Part shown: positions 32,980-44,279 of the stretch, piece after piece
How positions within the stretch are numbered: the first letter of the stretch is position 1
Layout of the letters: every line of letters starts with the position of its first letter
Source: Isoetes taiwanensis
Taxonomy: Eukaryota; Streptophyta; Lycopodiopsida; Isoetales; Isoetaceae
Assembly (NCBI GenBank): GCA_021234155.1
Contig: JAJEKV010000025.1
Location: 3,743,773-3,807,772 of the forward strand
DNA length: 64,000 nucleotides
Direction: 5' to 3'
Notes under the pieces: model-generated
Seen by the model: only the letters and a program-made list of their open reading frames with translations
Databases searched by the model: none
Told to the model about the DNA's origin: nothing
Program-made: the position numbers and the translations under genes

Positions 32980-35900
32980 GCCTAAGGAAAGGCAAGTTGC
33001 TCAATCTCATCATGTGGAAGATAGACCCGAAACTTCCAGGGAAGGAGAGGAAAGAAATAAAGGAAAGCTTGCAGCCATTGAGCAGGAAAAAGGGAGACTG
33101 CAAATTGCATACTTAAAGAATTTGTCGGAAGACGATACAGAGTCCTCGGAAGCATGGTTGTTTAAGATGAAAGGTTCAGTAAAAGGTCAAGATGTGACGG
33201 TTTTACTTGATGATGGTTCAACACATGATTTTATCTCGCAAGACTTGGTGTATAAATTAGGATTACCTATCTGTGATTTGCAAACAAAAATCACAGTGGT
33301 GCAGGGTTTGAAAGGTCCTAGGAATCAGTGTGACAAATATGTGGTAGCTCCCATCCAAATAGGGCAGTATTTTGAAGAAAGAGTTTTGATTATGGCCCCT
33401 CTAGGAACCATGGATGTGATATTGGGAATTGGATGGCGAGAACAGTATGATGCCCGACCTAATTACAGGGAAAAGACAGTAACTATAATGGTTGAAGGGC
33501 AACCTTTGAAGTTGTGTACAGATTCCACATCTCAAGCTGAACCCCTACTGACATACTCTGAAACTAAGAAGTTGATACAGGGCGAAGCTGAATCATACTT
33601 TATTTACTTGAGAAACTCTGACCCTTCATCACAAGTGCCTCCCGAGTTGTACAGTTTTCTGAGACAATTCGACGATCTCTTCAAAGATGAGGAAACTTTA
33701 GATCTACCTCCTCATCGCCCAGAGGATCATGCTATACAGTTGCAAGAAAATGCTAAACCTCCAAACAGGGCGCCTTATAGAGTCAGCCATTTTGAGAAAT
33801 TAGAGCTTGAGAAACAGATAGCAGAGATGTTAGAACGACAGCTAATACGGCCAAGCTGCTCCCCTTTTGGCGCACCCGTTATTCTTATCAAAAAGAAAGA
33901 TAAGGGATATAGAATGTGTGTGGATTATAGAGCTCTTAATAAGTTAACTATTAAGGATAAATTCCCAGTGCCCAGAGCAGATGACCTATTTGATGAATTA
34001 CGAGGTGCTTGCATATTTAGCAAAATTGATTTGAAATCAGGATATCATCAAATCCGAATAAAGGAAGAAGACATTGGTAAAACGGCATTCAGAACAACTT
34101 TTGGTCATTATGAGTTTCGTGTAATGCCTTTTGGTCTGACCAATGCTCCGGCAACTTTCTATCGTCTTATGGGGAGAGTTCTAGCACCCGTCTTAGGGAA
34201 AAGTGTTGTAGTCTTCTTTGACGATATACTTATATATAGTAGAACTATTGAGGAGCACAAGCAACACCTTCAACAGGTTTTTGACCTTCTGAGGCAAAAT
34301 AAGTTGTTTGTTAATGAGTCCAAAAGCAGGTTTTTTATGCAAGTTGGATATTTAGGTCATATCATATCCAAAGAAGGCATACGGATGGATCCCGAAAAGA
34401 TTAGGGTTATTATCGATTGGCCTCGACCTGAAAATCTCAAGGACTTACGATCTTTTGTGCAGTTGTGCAGTTACTATCGAAGATTTGTGAAGGATTTTGC
34501 AAAAATAACCCTTCCTCTTAGCAGGTTTTTAAAGAAAGATACCCCCTTTATTTGGAATCCGGAAGCCGAGGAAGCTTCCCAAATTTTAAAAGAGAACATG
34601 GCAACTGAACCAGTGTTAGTGCTGCCTGACTGGAACAAGCCTTTTACAGTTTGTTCCGATGCAAGTGGAAATGTTATTGGTGCAGTATTAATGCAAGATG
34701 GACATCCATTAGCTTATGTCAGCCGAATGCTCAAACCTTTAGAGCAAAAGTATAGTACTTATGAAAAGGAATTGATTGCCTTAGTACATGCACTCAAGAA
34801 GTGGAGGCACTATCTTATGGGATCTAAGTTTGTAGCTCGCTTTGATCAGCAAAGTTTGAAACATATACAAACGCATGATATTATCAATGCGCGGCAATTA
34901 AAGCTCATTGACACTATGAAGGATTTTGAAGGGATGCAGCTTGAATATAAGCCTGGGAAGGAGAACCAGGTTGCAGATGCATTAAGTCGGATAAGTATTC
35001 AAGCTATATCTGTAGCAGAATTTGTTAATTTGGAACCTATGAAAGAAAAATATGTGACGACCCCTCCTTTGCTACTCCGTACGCACAGGTACAAAAGGAT
35101 GGAAGAGATTCCTTGGCAGAGTATAGAATCTATAATGGATTATTATTCTATCGAAATCGTACTTGTATTACACAAGCATATAGGTTGAAAGTTATACAGG
35201 AATGTCATGAACCTCCATACTCTGGTCATCGAGGATTTCAGGCTACTTTGGCAACCGTTAAACGACGTTTCTTTTGGCCAAAGCTTGAGAGAGATGTAAG
35301 AAAATATGTCGAAGCATGTCTTATTTGTCAACAAACAAAAGCTTCTACTGGTAAGCCTGCCGGATTAGTACAGCCTTTACCTATTCCAGAAAAACCATGG
35401 AAGCATATCACCATGGATTTTATTCAAGGGTTACCAAAGACTGTTCATAAGAATGATCAAATTTGGACAGTAATAGACAGGTTGTCTAAACAGGCTCATT
35501 TTATTCCTTGTAAATCTTGCATGACTGCTCCGCAAGCAAGCAAGATCTTCTTAAAGGAAATATTTAAGGTCCATGGGATGCCAGATGCAATCATAACAGA
35601 TAGGGATCCCCTATTCTGTAGCAAATTTTGGGGTGGACTTATGAAAAACTTAGGCACGACTTTAAAGTTTTCCACTGCATATCATCCCCAAACGGATGGT
35701 CAGTCTGAGGTTGTTAATCGAGTTATTGAAGATATGCTGAAATTTTATGTTGCTGAAAGGAAAAGCCAGTGGGAAGAATATCTTTATCTATTAGAGTTTG
35801 CCTATAATAACACGGTGCACTCAGTTACCCAAAGAACTCCTTTTGAAGTAGTATATAGATATTCTTTGGAATCTCCAATTGCGAAACTAGGTGGAGAAGT

Positions 35901-36483
35901 ACCTGCTTCCGATGAAGCCACTACAGATTTTGCAGATATCTTGCGAGAGGTAAAGGCGCGAATCCAGAAAAGTCAGGAATTGATGGCTTCCAAACTTGCA
36001 AAGAAACGAAAAAGGGTTGTTTACAAAAAAGATCAATGGGTTTGGATTCATGTTCCAAAGAAGCGTCTACGGAAGATGGGTAATCGGTACGTAAAATTGG
36101 CCCCTAGGTATTATGGTCCATTCCAAATTGACGACAAAGTCGGTGAGAATGCTTATCGTTTACATTTATATGGGAAATGGACTAACTTGCACCCAGTTTT
36201 TAATGTGGGAATTCTGAAACCCTATAAGGGAAGTGAAATTTCTCCTGAGATTTTGCAGAGAATGGAGCAATCGGAACCTCCCAACATTAAAGATGATGAA
36301 GAGGTGCTGGAACCGGAGAAAATATTGACACATCAGGATAAGGAGACCAGAAGTTCCTCTTATCGAAGGTATCTCGTGAAATTTAAATTGCATCCGTCCA
36401 TCGATGCGGTATGGTATTCTAAGACTCAATTAAAAGAATACAATTCCTTGGTGGAAGAATATGAAAGAACTTTGCAAGAATAA
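32980..36483 (+). pseudogene. pol: Ty3 pol polyprotein: protease, reverse transcriptase, RNase H, integrase, chromodomain-like end
   Basis: The first frame (to 35188) has a retropepsin region with LLDDGSTHDFIS (usually DSG or DTG), an RT domain with RMCVDYRALNKLT, FSKIDLKSGYHQIRI and VVFFDDILIYS (the usual Y-DD replaced by F-DD), and an RNase H with CSDASGNVIGAVL. A frame change near 35095-35115 leads into 35113-36483: a zinc-finger H-H-C-C region, an integrase core with the three acidic residues (in TMDFIQGLP, ITDRDPLFCSKFW and NRVIED), and a C-terminal chromodomain-like stretch (YLVKFKLHPS..AVWY). The upstream gag-pol link was cut by the inversion, so no start belongs naturally here; the first codons come from LTR sequence. 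It is recent-looking but inactive as placed. The chromodomain end suggests a chromovirus lineage. Confidence 0.92.
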
Positions 36484-36865
36484 TAGGCAAAGGTCACAGA
36501 CCTACAAACATTATATTTGGAATTCCATATTATTATATTTGCAATTGCTTTATTTAAATACGTAAGTATTGCTATGCATAGTATTATTAAATCCTTTACC
36601 AACGATTGTAAAGATGTTAAGACCTCTAACTGAATTGAGGTCATCCCTAACGGAAAAGGGAACGAAAATCCTCTAAAGGAACTGAGGTAAGGGAACGAAA
36701 ACCCTCTAAAGGAATTGAGGTCATTTCTAACTGAATTGAAATGAGAAATCCGTAACCTCTAAAGGAACTGAGGTTATCGAATTAAATATCCTTAGACGAA
36801 TAAGGATAGACAATTTTTTTTTCCTCGAGGTTAACGCGGACGTTTAACCTCGGGAAGGGAAGGAT

Positions 36866-37003
36866 TGTTACGGCTCACTGCCGGCTTGGGGGAGTGGTTC
36901 AGTAACTTGTATCGGGAAATAATATTTAAGAACACTAGTATATCCCTTAGAGGAAGTTCATTCTTTTTAAGTGACTTGGGTCAAGGTGGGCAATTTAAAC
37001 ATT
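36866..37003 (+). repeat. 5' part of the Ty3 second LTR, inverted with pol
   Basis: TGTTACGGCTCACTGCCGG starts an LTR segment that is the reverse complement of 38642-38779. A purine-rich tract, GGGAAGGGAAGGA, lies immediately before it, as expected of a polypurine tract priming plus-strand synthesis. Confidence 0.9.
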
Positions 37004-38083
37004 TTTCTTTGTATTTTTATCTGCCGGGGCTGTATTCTTCGGGCAGTTGGATTGATAATGTGGACCCCCACAATTATAACATCCAGTCTTTGGCCCTTTA
37101 CTCTGTTCCTGTTTGGACTTCTGTCCGTTATTAGAGCGTTTTCCATTTCTCCCATTAAACCTGGTCTTACGCTCTTCACGGCCCCTTTTATTTTTCTTAT
37201 CTCTTCTATTTTCAATTTTTTCTCGCTTTGGTCTTTTCTGTTCACGAGAAGGCGCTCCTTCCCATATAACCAACTTACGAGCCTTGGGGTTCAACTTTCG
37301 TTCTGCAGCTCCTGCTTTTTTAATTGCATCTTCCATGTTGACTGGTTCAATAAGATCTAACTCTGCAAATATGTCCTCCCTCAACCCATTCACGAACTTC
37401 CTTAAGAGTTCGTGTTCACCCAAGTTCCTAACTTGTGAACCTAGATGACTAAATTTCATGTAATATTCGGACACTGTTTCACCATCATCCTGTTTAACAA
37501 GGTCCCATTCTTTTTGCAATATCCTGTAATAGTTTGCAGGCAGGTAATGGGCTTCGAATGCACTTGCCCATGGGTTAACTTCAGGCTGCATCAATCTGCG
37601 ACCTTGCCACCAAACTTGAGCTTGTTCATCTAAATATGTGTCCATGGCTTGCAGTTTCTCTTGTTCGGTTGCGTTAACTCTCTCAAAAAACTTTTCCCAT
37701 ATCCCCAGGAAGCTTATTACTTGCATTGGCTTAACGGACGCTCCGCCAGTAAAGTATGGCAGATCAACTTTTTCCAACCATTTAGGAGCTTTATCCCTTT
37801 TAGTTGGCGTATCAGTTTCAGTAGTCTTCAAAGACTCTGAGTTATCAGGCACTTGCGGCGGATTTTCAGGTGGTGGTGGATGAACAGGTGGAGGATCTCT
37901 AGGTAATGGAGGTGGCTAGACATTACTGGGAAGAAAACCATAGAGTAGAGCAATCTGCTCTAATTTATACTGGTAATCCTCTGGGGATGTAGGCTGTGGT
38001 AGTGCTATCTGGGTAGCAATAAAATCTGCAGTTCTTAAGGCCTGTTGGTATTGTTCTTCAGGGATATTGTAACGGTGTGCCAT
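36995..38083 (-). pseudogene. gag: Ty3 gag (capsid and nucleocapsid)
   Basis: Minus-strand frame from ATG at 38083 (MAHRYNIPEEQYQ) with one in-frame TAG at 37918-37916 and then open to 36995. The capsid-like region includes WLEKVDLPYFTGG, YYMKFSHLGSQVRNL and LLRKFVNGLREDI. A basic segment follows, then a CCHC knuckle, CYNCGGPHYQSNC. The frame's stop codon is created at the inversion junction with LTR sequence; in an undamaged element gag would continue into pol. It lies just inside the primer-binding site. Opposite orientation to pol is the striking feature. Confidence 0.92.
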
Positions 38084-38112
38084 CGTCACAGTCACAGGTT
38101 CAAGAGCGAACT

Positions 38113-38125
38113 GGCTCTGATACCA
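38113..38125 (-). other. Ty3 primer-binding site (tRNA-Met type)
   Basis: On the minus strand TGGTATCAGAGCC follows the LTR end by three bases, the standard plant PBS complementary to initiator tRNA-Met. Confidence 0.9.
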
Positions 38126-38128
38126 AAT

Positions 38129-38779
38129 TGATACAAAGAAGGAAGTTTAATCAATTCAACAACTAAATCTAACCAAAAACTCCACTTCAATCTTTAGAAG
38201 GGATTAACCACCCAACCGGGTTCAGCTTATCAATCAAGAATTCGTTATCTTGATAGCTTCTTCAGCAATCGGGCTTTCTACAAAGTTATGAACTCTACTA
38301 GTGTTATTGGCGACAGGGCAGAGGCGCTTCTCAGTCTCTCAGTAGGATTCTCTGATCTGAAAATGGAAGTAACAGTTGTTTTTATAGGGACTTCGACCTA
38401 TTTCCAGATTATCCCCTTTTTACCAAAAATATCTGTTTAAAGGGTGGGAAATCACGAATAGCCTAAGATCGGACGAGAATATCAAGGATCTGGCCTTTTC
38501 CTGGTCTGAATCGACCTTTATTTCTCAGTTCCGGGAGATCCGAAGTGATCTCGAGCTATTTCTGTGGCAGGGGTCCGCGACCCATTATCAGCCATGCCAG
38601 TTTTATATTTAATTATAATGTTCAATGGTCATATAGTCTTAAATGTTTAAATTGCCCACCTTGACCCAAGTCACTTAAAAAGAATGAACTTCCTCTAAGG
38701 GATATACTAGTGTTCTTAAATCTTATTTCCCGATACAAGTTACTGAACCACTCCCCCAAGCCGGCAGTGAGCCGTAACA
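38129..38779 (-). repeat. Complete Ty3 LTR (651 bp)
   Basis: It starts TGTTACGGCTCACTG (minus strand, from 38779) and ends GTATCA at 38129, with TG..CA termini, the PBS inside and the TTAGG target duplication outside. Confidence 0.9.
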
Positions 38780-38815
38780 TTAGGGGGTTTCTTTTCATCA
38801 CTAGTTAGGGCAAAC

Positions 38816-39395
38816 CACTACTACAAAATGGACAGTTTGTGGCGTTAGTAGCAACGTCCTGGACCCCTATATCAGCGACATTGGAGGTCGCATGCATATG
38901 CCTTTGGAACATTTTTCGCCCAAATGACGTTGCCGTGATTCATCGCAGTGCGATGTCGCATCGCATATGGATGTTAATGTTGTAAAAACGTACATGATAT
39001 GTTATTTTTACATTGTAAAGACGTTTTACATGCGACATGATGGCAGTTTCATTGAGATTGTAAATACATATATCATGTCTTTTGTAGACTCAAACCCCTA
39101 ACCTTTCACTAACAAATTCGAGGCTTTACCAACATACTAATGTAGTATTTATTCTCTATTTCTTCCTTAAGTCATAGTGAGACATTGTAGTTGCTACATC
39201 TCACGTCATAATGACGTCGCATTTGCAAAATGATATGTCGTGCTATATAGGACACCATTGCGACATCTAACCAAACGTTCCAACTACAACGTGGGACGTT
39301 CTACCTGCAACGTCATTTAAATTTTGTGCAACGTCGTGAAAACATTTAATATACGTGGCAAACTGACGTCACAAACAACCCATCCTCTAGTTGTG
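38816..39395. mobile_element. CACTA-like non-autonomous DNA transposon (580 bp)
   Basis: The left end CACTACTACAAAATGG pairs with the right end (minus strand) CACAACTAGAGGATGG; 12 of 16 positions agree. It interrupts sequence that is continuous in unit 1 near 28300, with flanking AAC and AAT, a 3-bp duplication with one later change. Subterminal ACGTC/GACGT motifs recur, as in CACTA elements. There is no coding sequence. Confidence 0.7.
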
Positions 39396-40025
39396 AATTA
39401 TATGCTTTATTAGGGGTTAAATTAACTTTCAAAAGTTAGTATACAAAGGGTGTTTTTGGCCATCCTATGAATGCAAATGGCATATCCCCTTTATTATAAG
39501 TGAATCCATCGGGCTCTTAAGGCCTCAAAAAAGAGTCGGTCTTAGGTGCGAAACAAGACATGCCATGTCTTTAATGTTAAGAATTTCCCACAACAATGGG
39601 TCCTTTTTCTATCTAGATTTATCTAATTTGTGATCGCTCAATTTCGGTCTTTTTAGTCTAAGAAAATGTTTATGGTAGGTGCATTAGGCAAATTCAAGCA
39701 CAACAGGTCTGGCTTGGATTATTAGCCTGGAAGCAAAGTTTTCAGTAGGGTATTTGCCATTATTCCTTTACTGAGTAAAGAAATAGGTCACTCTATTGAA
39801 TTGCTTCAATGCATGCATTTGGCATATACAGGCAGCGTTAGTTGGGAAACGGAAGTTGTTGGCGTACAAAGAAATCAAGAAACAACAAATATATGGTATT
39901 TGATTTGCAGAATCATCACAAATAGTCCGTTTAAATCCGCTTTAATCTAATGTTTAGGAAGTCTAGTTTTCAACTCTTAAGCCACCAAGGTAGACATGGT
40001 TTTAGTATATCAGTTTAAGCAATAG

Positions 40026-42660
40026 GTTTGGGACGAAAGAAATGTTCACGGTGACCTTGGTCACCGCGATAAATTTCTTGTAGGGATAATAAGTATAAGA
40101 CTTGTAAATCCTTAGAAATTTTGGTTAGAATTCCTGATTGCACAAATAAAAATCGCCAATGTTGTTGGCACTGCTCTTGCGTGATATCTATGATTTAATT
40201 CGTCATCATTTTTTGATATACAAGGGTGAAAGCATGCTACAGTGCACTACTTTTGAAAGTGCCTATACTGGGTACTTTTAAAACTGGTAGTTTCTGTTTT
40301 TTCTTTCCATAAAAATCAATCTAAAATTTTTGAATTGAAGGTCAATAACATGTCAATCTATAGTATTGGAAGTTAAGAATACTATTAGAGGCTGAAATGA
40401 ATGAATCAACTCTCGAATTTATTCTTTATTGAGACATTTATGCAAGTTCACAGTACCCGGTACTGGGTACTTTTCTGGGTAATTTCACACTCCCTAAAAA
40501 GAACTTTAGATGGTACACCCTAGCATGCTTTCACCCACAATGTCCATATTGGATATCAAAAGTTATTACATCATTCAATAAGGACTTTAAAAACAAGCAT
40601 AGAGAGAACTTACAAATCCTAGAAAACATACTTAAAATCTCTTGTTCCCATAGTAGGAATGCCTTTCATGTGAGAATATTTCAAACCTTACAGCTTCTTG
40701 GATTGAAAAAGAAATGACTAAGAATTCTATATAATGTTCAATCAATATCGCATCTTGGTATGATGATTAGATAGTCAAATCGGTCCTTTTGAATTTGCAC
40801 TTGATTATGATGGGGTGCTATTCAGATACTTCTTTGAAATGTGAAATGAAGTTAGTTGCATGAGATATCTTTCATAGTGCCTTATAATAAACTCAAGAAG
40901 TGTGTTGTCTTGGATTCCATATTTAAAATTTTATATCATAAGCTCATGCTTCTATTTCTTCAGTCGTGTTTACTTGAATAACGTTATAGACGTTGAACTT
41001 GCACACTCGTGGTTGGAAACATTGGGCTCATAGATCTACCATAGAATAACATATCTAAATAATTTGGGATATATTATTCATGCCAAATCAGAATGGCAAA
41101 AAACTATTTTCTGGTAAAGGGGAAGTAGGAAGGGGGGAGGGGGGATAGGGGGCGTGTGTTTTTGGATTGCGCATGTTAAGGAGCAATTCATTAGGGAGAG
41201 TTTGGATTCTAGCATCTTGGAGCATATTCTAAATATATGTAGAGATCTAACAGTTATAGCTTCTAGTTCCTTTTTCGGTGGGGGGAAACTTTTTAGTAAT
41301 TTTTTTAAGTGATCGTGGACTAAGGTTTTTGGGCTTTTTGATGCCAAATAGTTTTCATATCTGCCTGAAAACTCTATCTACAACCCTCACCAAAAACCAC
41401 TCTATCACTGTGAGTTTGAGGTTTAACCCTTTTTTTTTTTCCAATTTGGTGTGTGTGTGCGTGCGTGCGTGCGTGAGGGAGGGAGGGAGGGAGGGAGGGA
41501 GATACGTTGGCCACATGCGAGCTGGGAGATAAAATGAGAGATAATGAGAGATAGGAGATGACGAGAGATAGGGGGAGAGACAAATATTTGACTCTTCACT
41601 TGAGAGACAATTGACCCCTAACTATTGTTGGGGGCGTTCCCATTAGGCATCTCGCCTTATTTATGGTTAAAGCCATAACAGCCGGTTTATTTTTTTTTTG
41701 GCGCCCAAAAACTGTCGCCGGAAATGGAGTCCCCAATTCCGACCCCTGTTCAAGAATTGATGTCCCACTTCTTGCTTTGATTGTCGGGCTCTCTTTAACA
41801 ATTTCGATCTCAATTGTACATATAGGTGAGAAGACCGCCCTTGCAAATCAAATTCAAAAGAGCTGTAAGAGTAAGTTTTTGATTATCTACTCTGATATAG
41901 TCAGGGAATAAATTACTAATCCCATATTTTAGATTAGCCTAAATAACTTTGGCTAAAGTAGCAAAAAAATGATCACCAAAGTTTCTTTATTTTGGCTAAT
42001 CTTTATTAATTTTTTATCTCCCACTTTCTTATGTTTGGCTAGATTTTGAACATTTTTATATGCAAAGTTTCTATCATTTGGCTATTTTTGCATAAATTCA
42101 AGACCATAGTTTACCAAAAGAAAGGTGCAAATTTTAATTTTTTGTTTTTCTTTCATGAACAAATAAACGTCTCGCCGGATTTCGCGTTTTTTGCCGGAAA
42201 AAGCGTTACATCCGGCGGCCGGAAAGGGCACACCGGAAAGAGGAAAGAGAAAGGGCAAAAACTTTTTAAGTAAGTAGATGAAAGAATTTAACTTGTATGA
42301 ATTGGAAATAAAAATACGGATAATCAATCATTTCTTAGTTTCTTAAACTGAAAGAACAAATATGGGGTTCTAATAATGACAACAATTAAGGATGTTTTTT
42401 ACTTCAAGTCAAAATTAATTTTAATCTCAGAATATCATAGTTTTATTATAGCATAAAATGAAACAACTTCAAAAGCTCCTTCTTTCTGTCACCAGCATCT
42501 GTGCACGACTTCTTTCCATGACATGTACCTTCATAATATAACATTTTAGCATATTTAAATTAGAATATTAACATGTGAAAAATCAGCAAAATAAGACGCC
42601 CAAAAATCAGCAAATGACATGCTCAAAATCTGAAAATTATATGTTTTATATGAGGAAAAC
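40026..42660. other. Intergenic region, no gene recognised
   Basis: Mostly AT-rich. It has simple repeats at about 41449-41502 (GTGTGCGTGCGTGCGTGAGGG then GGGA units) and a cluster of CCGG-containing phrases at 42175-42240. Frames at 41663-41911 and 42046-42273 are short and unrecognised. Confidence 0.4.
41449..41502. repeat. Compound microsatellite (GTGC)n(GGGA)n
   Basis: Runs of GTGC/GTGT units followed directly by GAGG/GGGA units. Confidence 0.9.
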
Positions 42661-42663
42661 AAA

Positions 42664-43761
42664 GTGTTTAAAAATCAGCAAGTTAACATGCTTAAAATCA
42701 GAAAATTAAATGTGAAAATCAGCAAAATAAAGTTTTTGGGAAATTTCCCTTTTTTTATGGTTGAATGTGGAAATAGTCAAACAACCACTCTCCTCCTCAA
42801 ACAAGGTACCATTTCGAAGGCCAACACTCAATTCTTTTTTCAAAAATGGTATCCGTCATTTGATCCTCAAAGCTTCTCTGAGCTATTTCATCCGGCATGG
42901 ACTTCCTTGCAGGGATTAAATCCCATGTATTGGAATGAACAATCCCTTCTAACTCTTTTCCAACAAACGGGAAATATTATAAGTTGGGAAATCTCTCAGG
43001 ACAAAGCTCCGAGAGTTTGGGCACAAATCGATCTTCTCAAACCAATCCCGGATGCTATTGACTTTGTGGATTACTTTGGTAATCCCAAATCTCTGAAACT
43101 AGCATGGCAGGGACTTCCCCAGCCGTGCTCTGCTTGTGGTATTAGACTACATGGAGGGAAAGTATGTCAAGGGGAGCGGGATATGAAGGAGTTGCCAAAG
43201 GAACAGAATTTAGGGAGACAGAAGGAGGGCATTTGGATCACACCTAATAGGGGAAGGACAGAAAGGCAGAACAGGAATGGCAGTGAAAAAAGGAAAAGAA
43301 GAAGGCAGAGAATTAGAGAAGAGAAGGAGAAAGAAAAAGCAAGAGTGAAATCTGGAAAAAAAATGGAAAAGAAATTGAGAAGTGAATGGAAAAAGAAGGT
43401 ACAATTTTTGGAGGATTCTTCTAAGGTCAAAGTTTTAAATAATCCTGGCCCCAAAGGGAAAGAAATCATGAGGGACAAATCACTTGAAGAGCTCAGATCA
43501 TTATCTATTAAGATAAGGGAACCTGGAATACCTCGGGAGTGTGATTACTCCTCCTCTGAGGAGTCATCTGCATACAAAGAAAAAGGAGAGCCTAGCTCGC
43601 CCAAGATTCCCCTGTTGGTGCCTCAGGCTAATTGTAACATTGACTCTCCGTTTCCAATTATGGAGCTGTTCCCTAAAGATCCAGATAAATTCGGTTTAGA
43701 TTTGGTCACAGAGACTGCTATAATGGACACCCTCCCGCACATTAATGGGAAGGGGAAATAG
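42664..43761 (+). CDS. LINE ORF1-like protein (DUF4283-type, gag-like)
   Basis: 365-codon frame; the coding part probably begins before residue 30, because the first residues are Lys/Asn-rich low complexity. FFQKWYPSFDPQSF, PMYWNEQSLLTLFQQTGNII and RVWAQIDLLKPIPDAI follow the DUF4283 pattern of plant LINE ORF1 proteins, then LPQPCSACGIRLHGGKVC is a partial zinc knuckle. A long basic Lys/Arg-rich segment follows. Such proteins bind LINE RNA. The frame is open, but its start is uncertain and the downstream ORF2 is deleted, so the element cannot move on its own. Short related frames continue to about 44270. Confidence 0.75.
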   Translation: MFKNQQVNMLKIRKLNVKISKIKFLGNFPFFMVECGNSQTTTLLLKQGTISKANTQFFFQKWYPSFDPQSFSELFHPAWTSLQGLNPMYWNEQSLLTLFQQTGNIISWEISQDKAPRVWAQIDLLKPIPDAIDFVDYFGNPKSLKLAWQGLPQPCSACGIRLHGGKVCQGERDMKELPKEQNLGRQKEGIWITPNRGRTERQNRNGSEKRKRRRQRIREEKEKEKARVKSGKKMEKKLRSEWKKKVQFLEDSSKVKVLNNPGPKGKEIMRDKSLEELRSLSIKIREPGIPRECDYSSSEESSAYKEKGEPSSPKIPLLVPQANCNIDSPFPIMELFPKDPDKFGLDLVTETAIMDTLPHINGKGK

Positions 43762-44279
43762 AGGATACTTCAGCTGCCTCTGTAAAGGACCTATTGCAAT
43801 TGGAGTCTCAACCCGACCTTTGTGAACAAAGCAGGGATCTTAACCAAAGGCTTGTAACTCCAGAAGGCCAGGGAACTGATTATGATCACAACAGTAGACC
43901 TATAAGTCCAGCTGGCCAAGAATTGGGGATTCAGCCCCAAAGGCTTGTAACTCCAGTAGGCCAGGGAACTTTTTGTGAACATATCAGGGACCTACAAGTC
44001 CTTCTGGCCAAGAATTGGTAAAAGATAAAATCAAGGAGACAGTGGAAACCGAACTCTTCAAGACACCCCCTCCACAACTTAAACAATTGAAGGATCCTAC
44101 ATCTAGACTTTCGGGCAAGTTTTGGGATGATGAAGATGGTAGTGAGGGAGAAGGAATTGATTCTACCAAGGAAGCAAATGACCAGCCCTTTGTTACCCCA
44201 CTTCCACAAACTGTAAAGAGGAAAAAAAGGTCTACACTCCAAGGGAACATGGGCCTGTTACTAGAAGTGCCAAGTTACA

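Larger units (their letters stand above)
32477..38779. mobile_element. Ty3 LTR retrotransposon with an internal inversion
   Basis: The element is bounded by the 5-bp direct repeat TTAGG (32472-32476 and 38780-38784). The empty site is represented in unit 1 near 28272. In minus orientation it reads LTR (38779-38129), PBS, gag (38083-36995). Then a segment of about 4 kb (32980-37003) is inverted, carrying pol and the start of the second LTR on the plus strand. The remainder of the second LTR (32979-32477) is again minus. So one end of the inversion lies at the gag-pol junction and the other inside the 3' LTR. Confidence 0.92.
30790..40025. repeat. Tandem segmental duplication, unit 2
   Basis: Second copy of 25395-30490, expanded by a Ty3 element (32477-38779) and a CACTA-like element (38816-39395). 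It begins inside MYB intron 1, so only exon 1 and the upstream region of that gene were duplicated. Confidence 0.85.

Noticed and set aside
32894-35188. The Ty3 pol frame as a host gene with its own start
   Set aside because: Its first 28 codons are LTR sequence joined by the inversion; the rest is protease, reverse transcriptase and RNase H of a retrotransposon.
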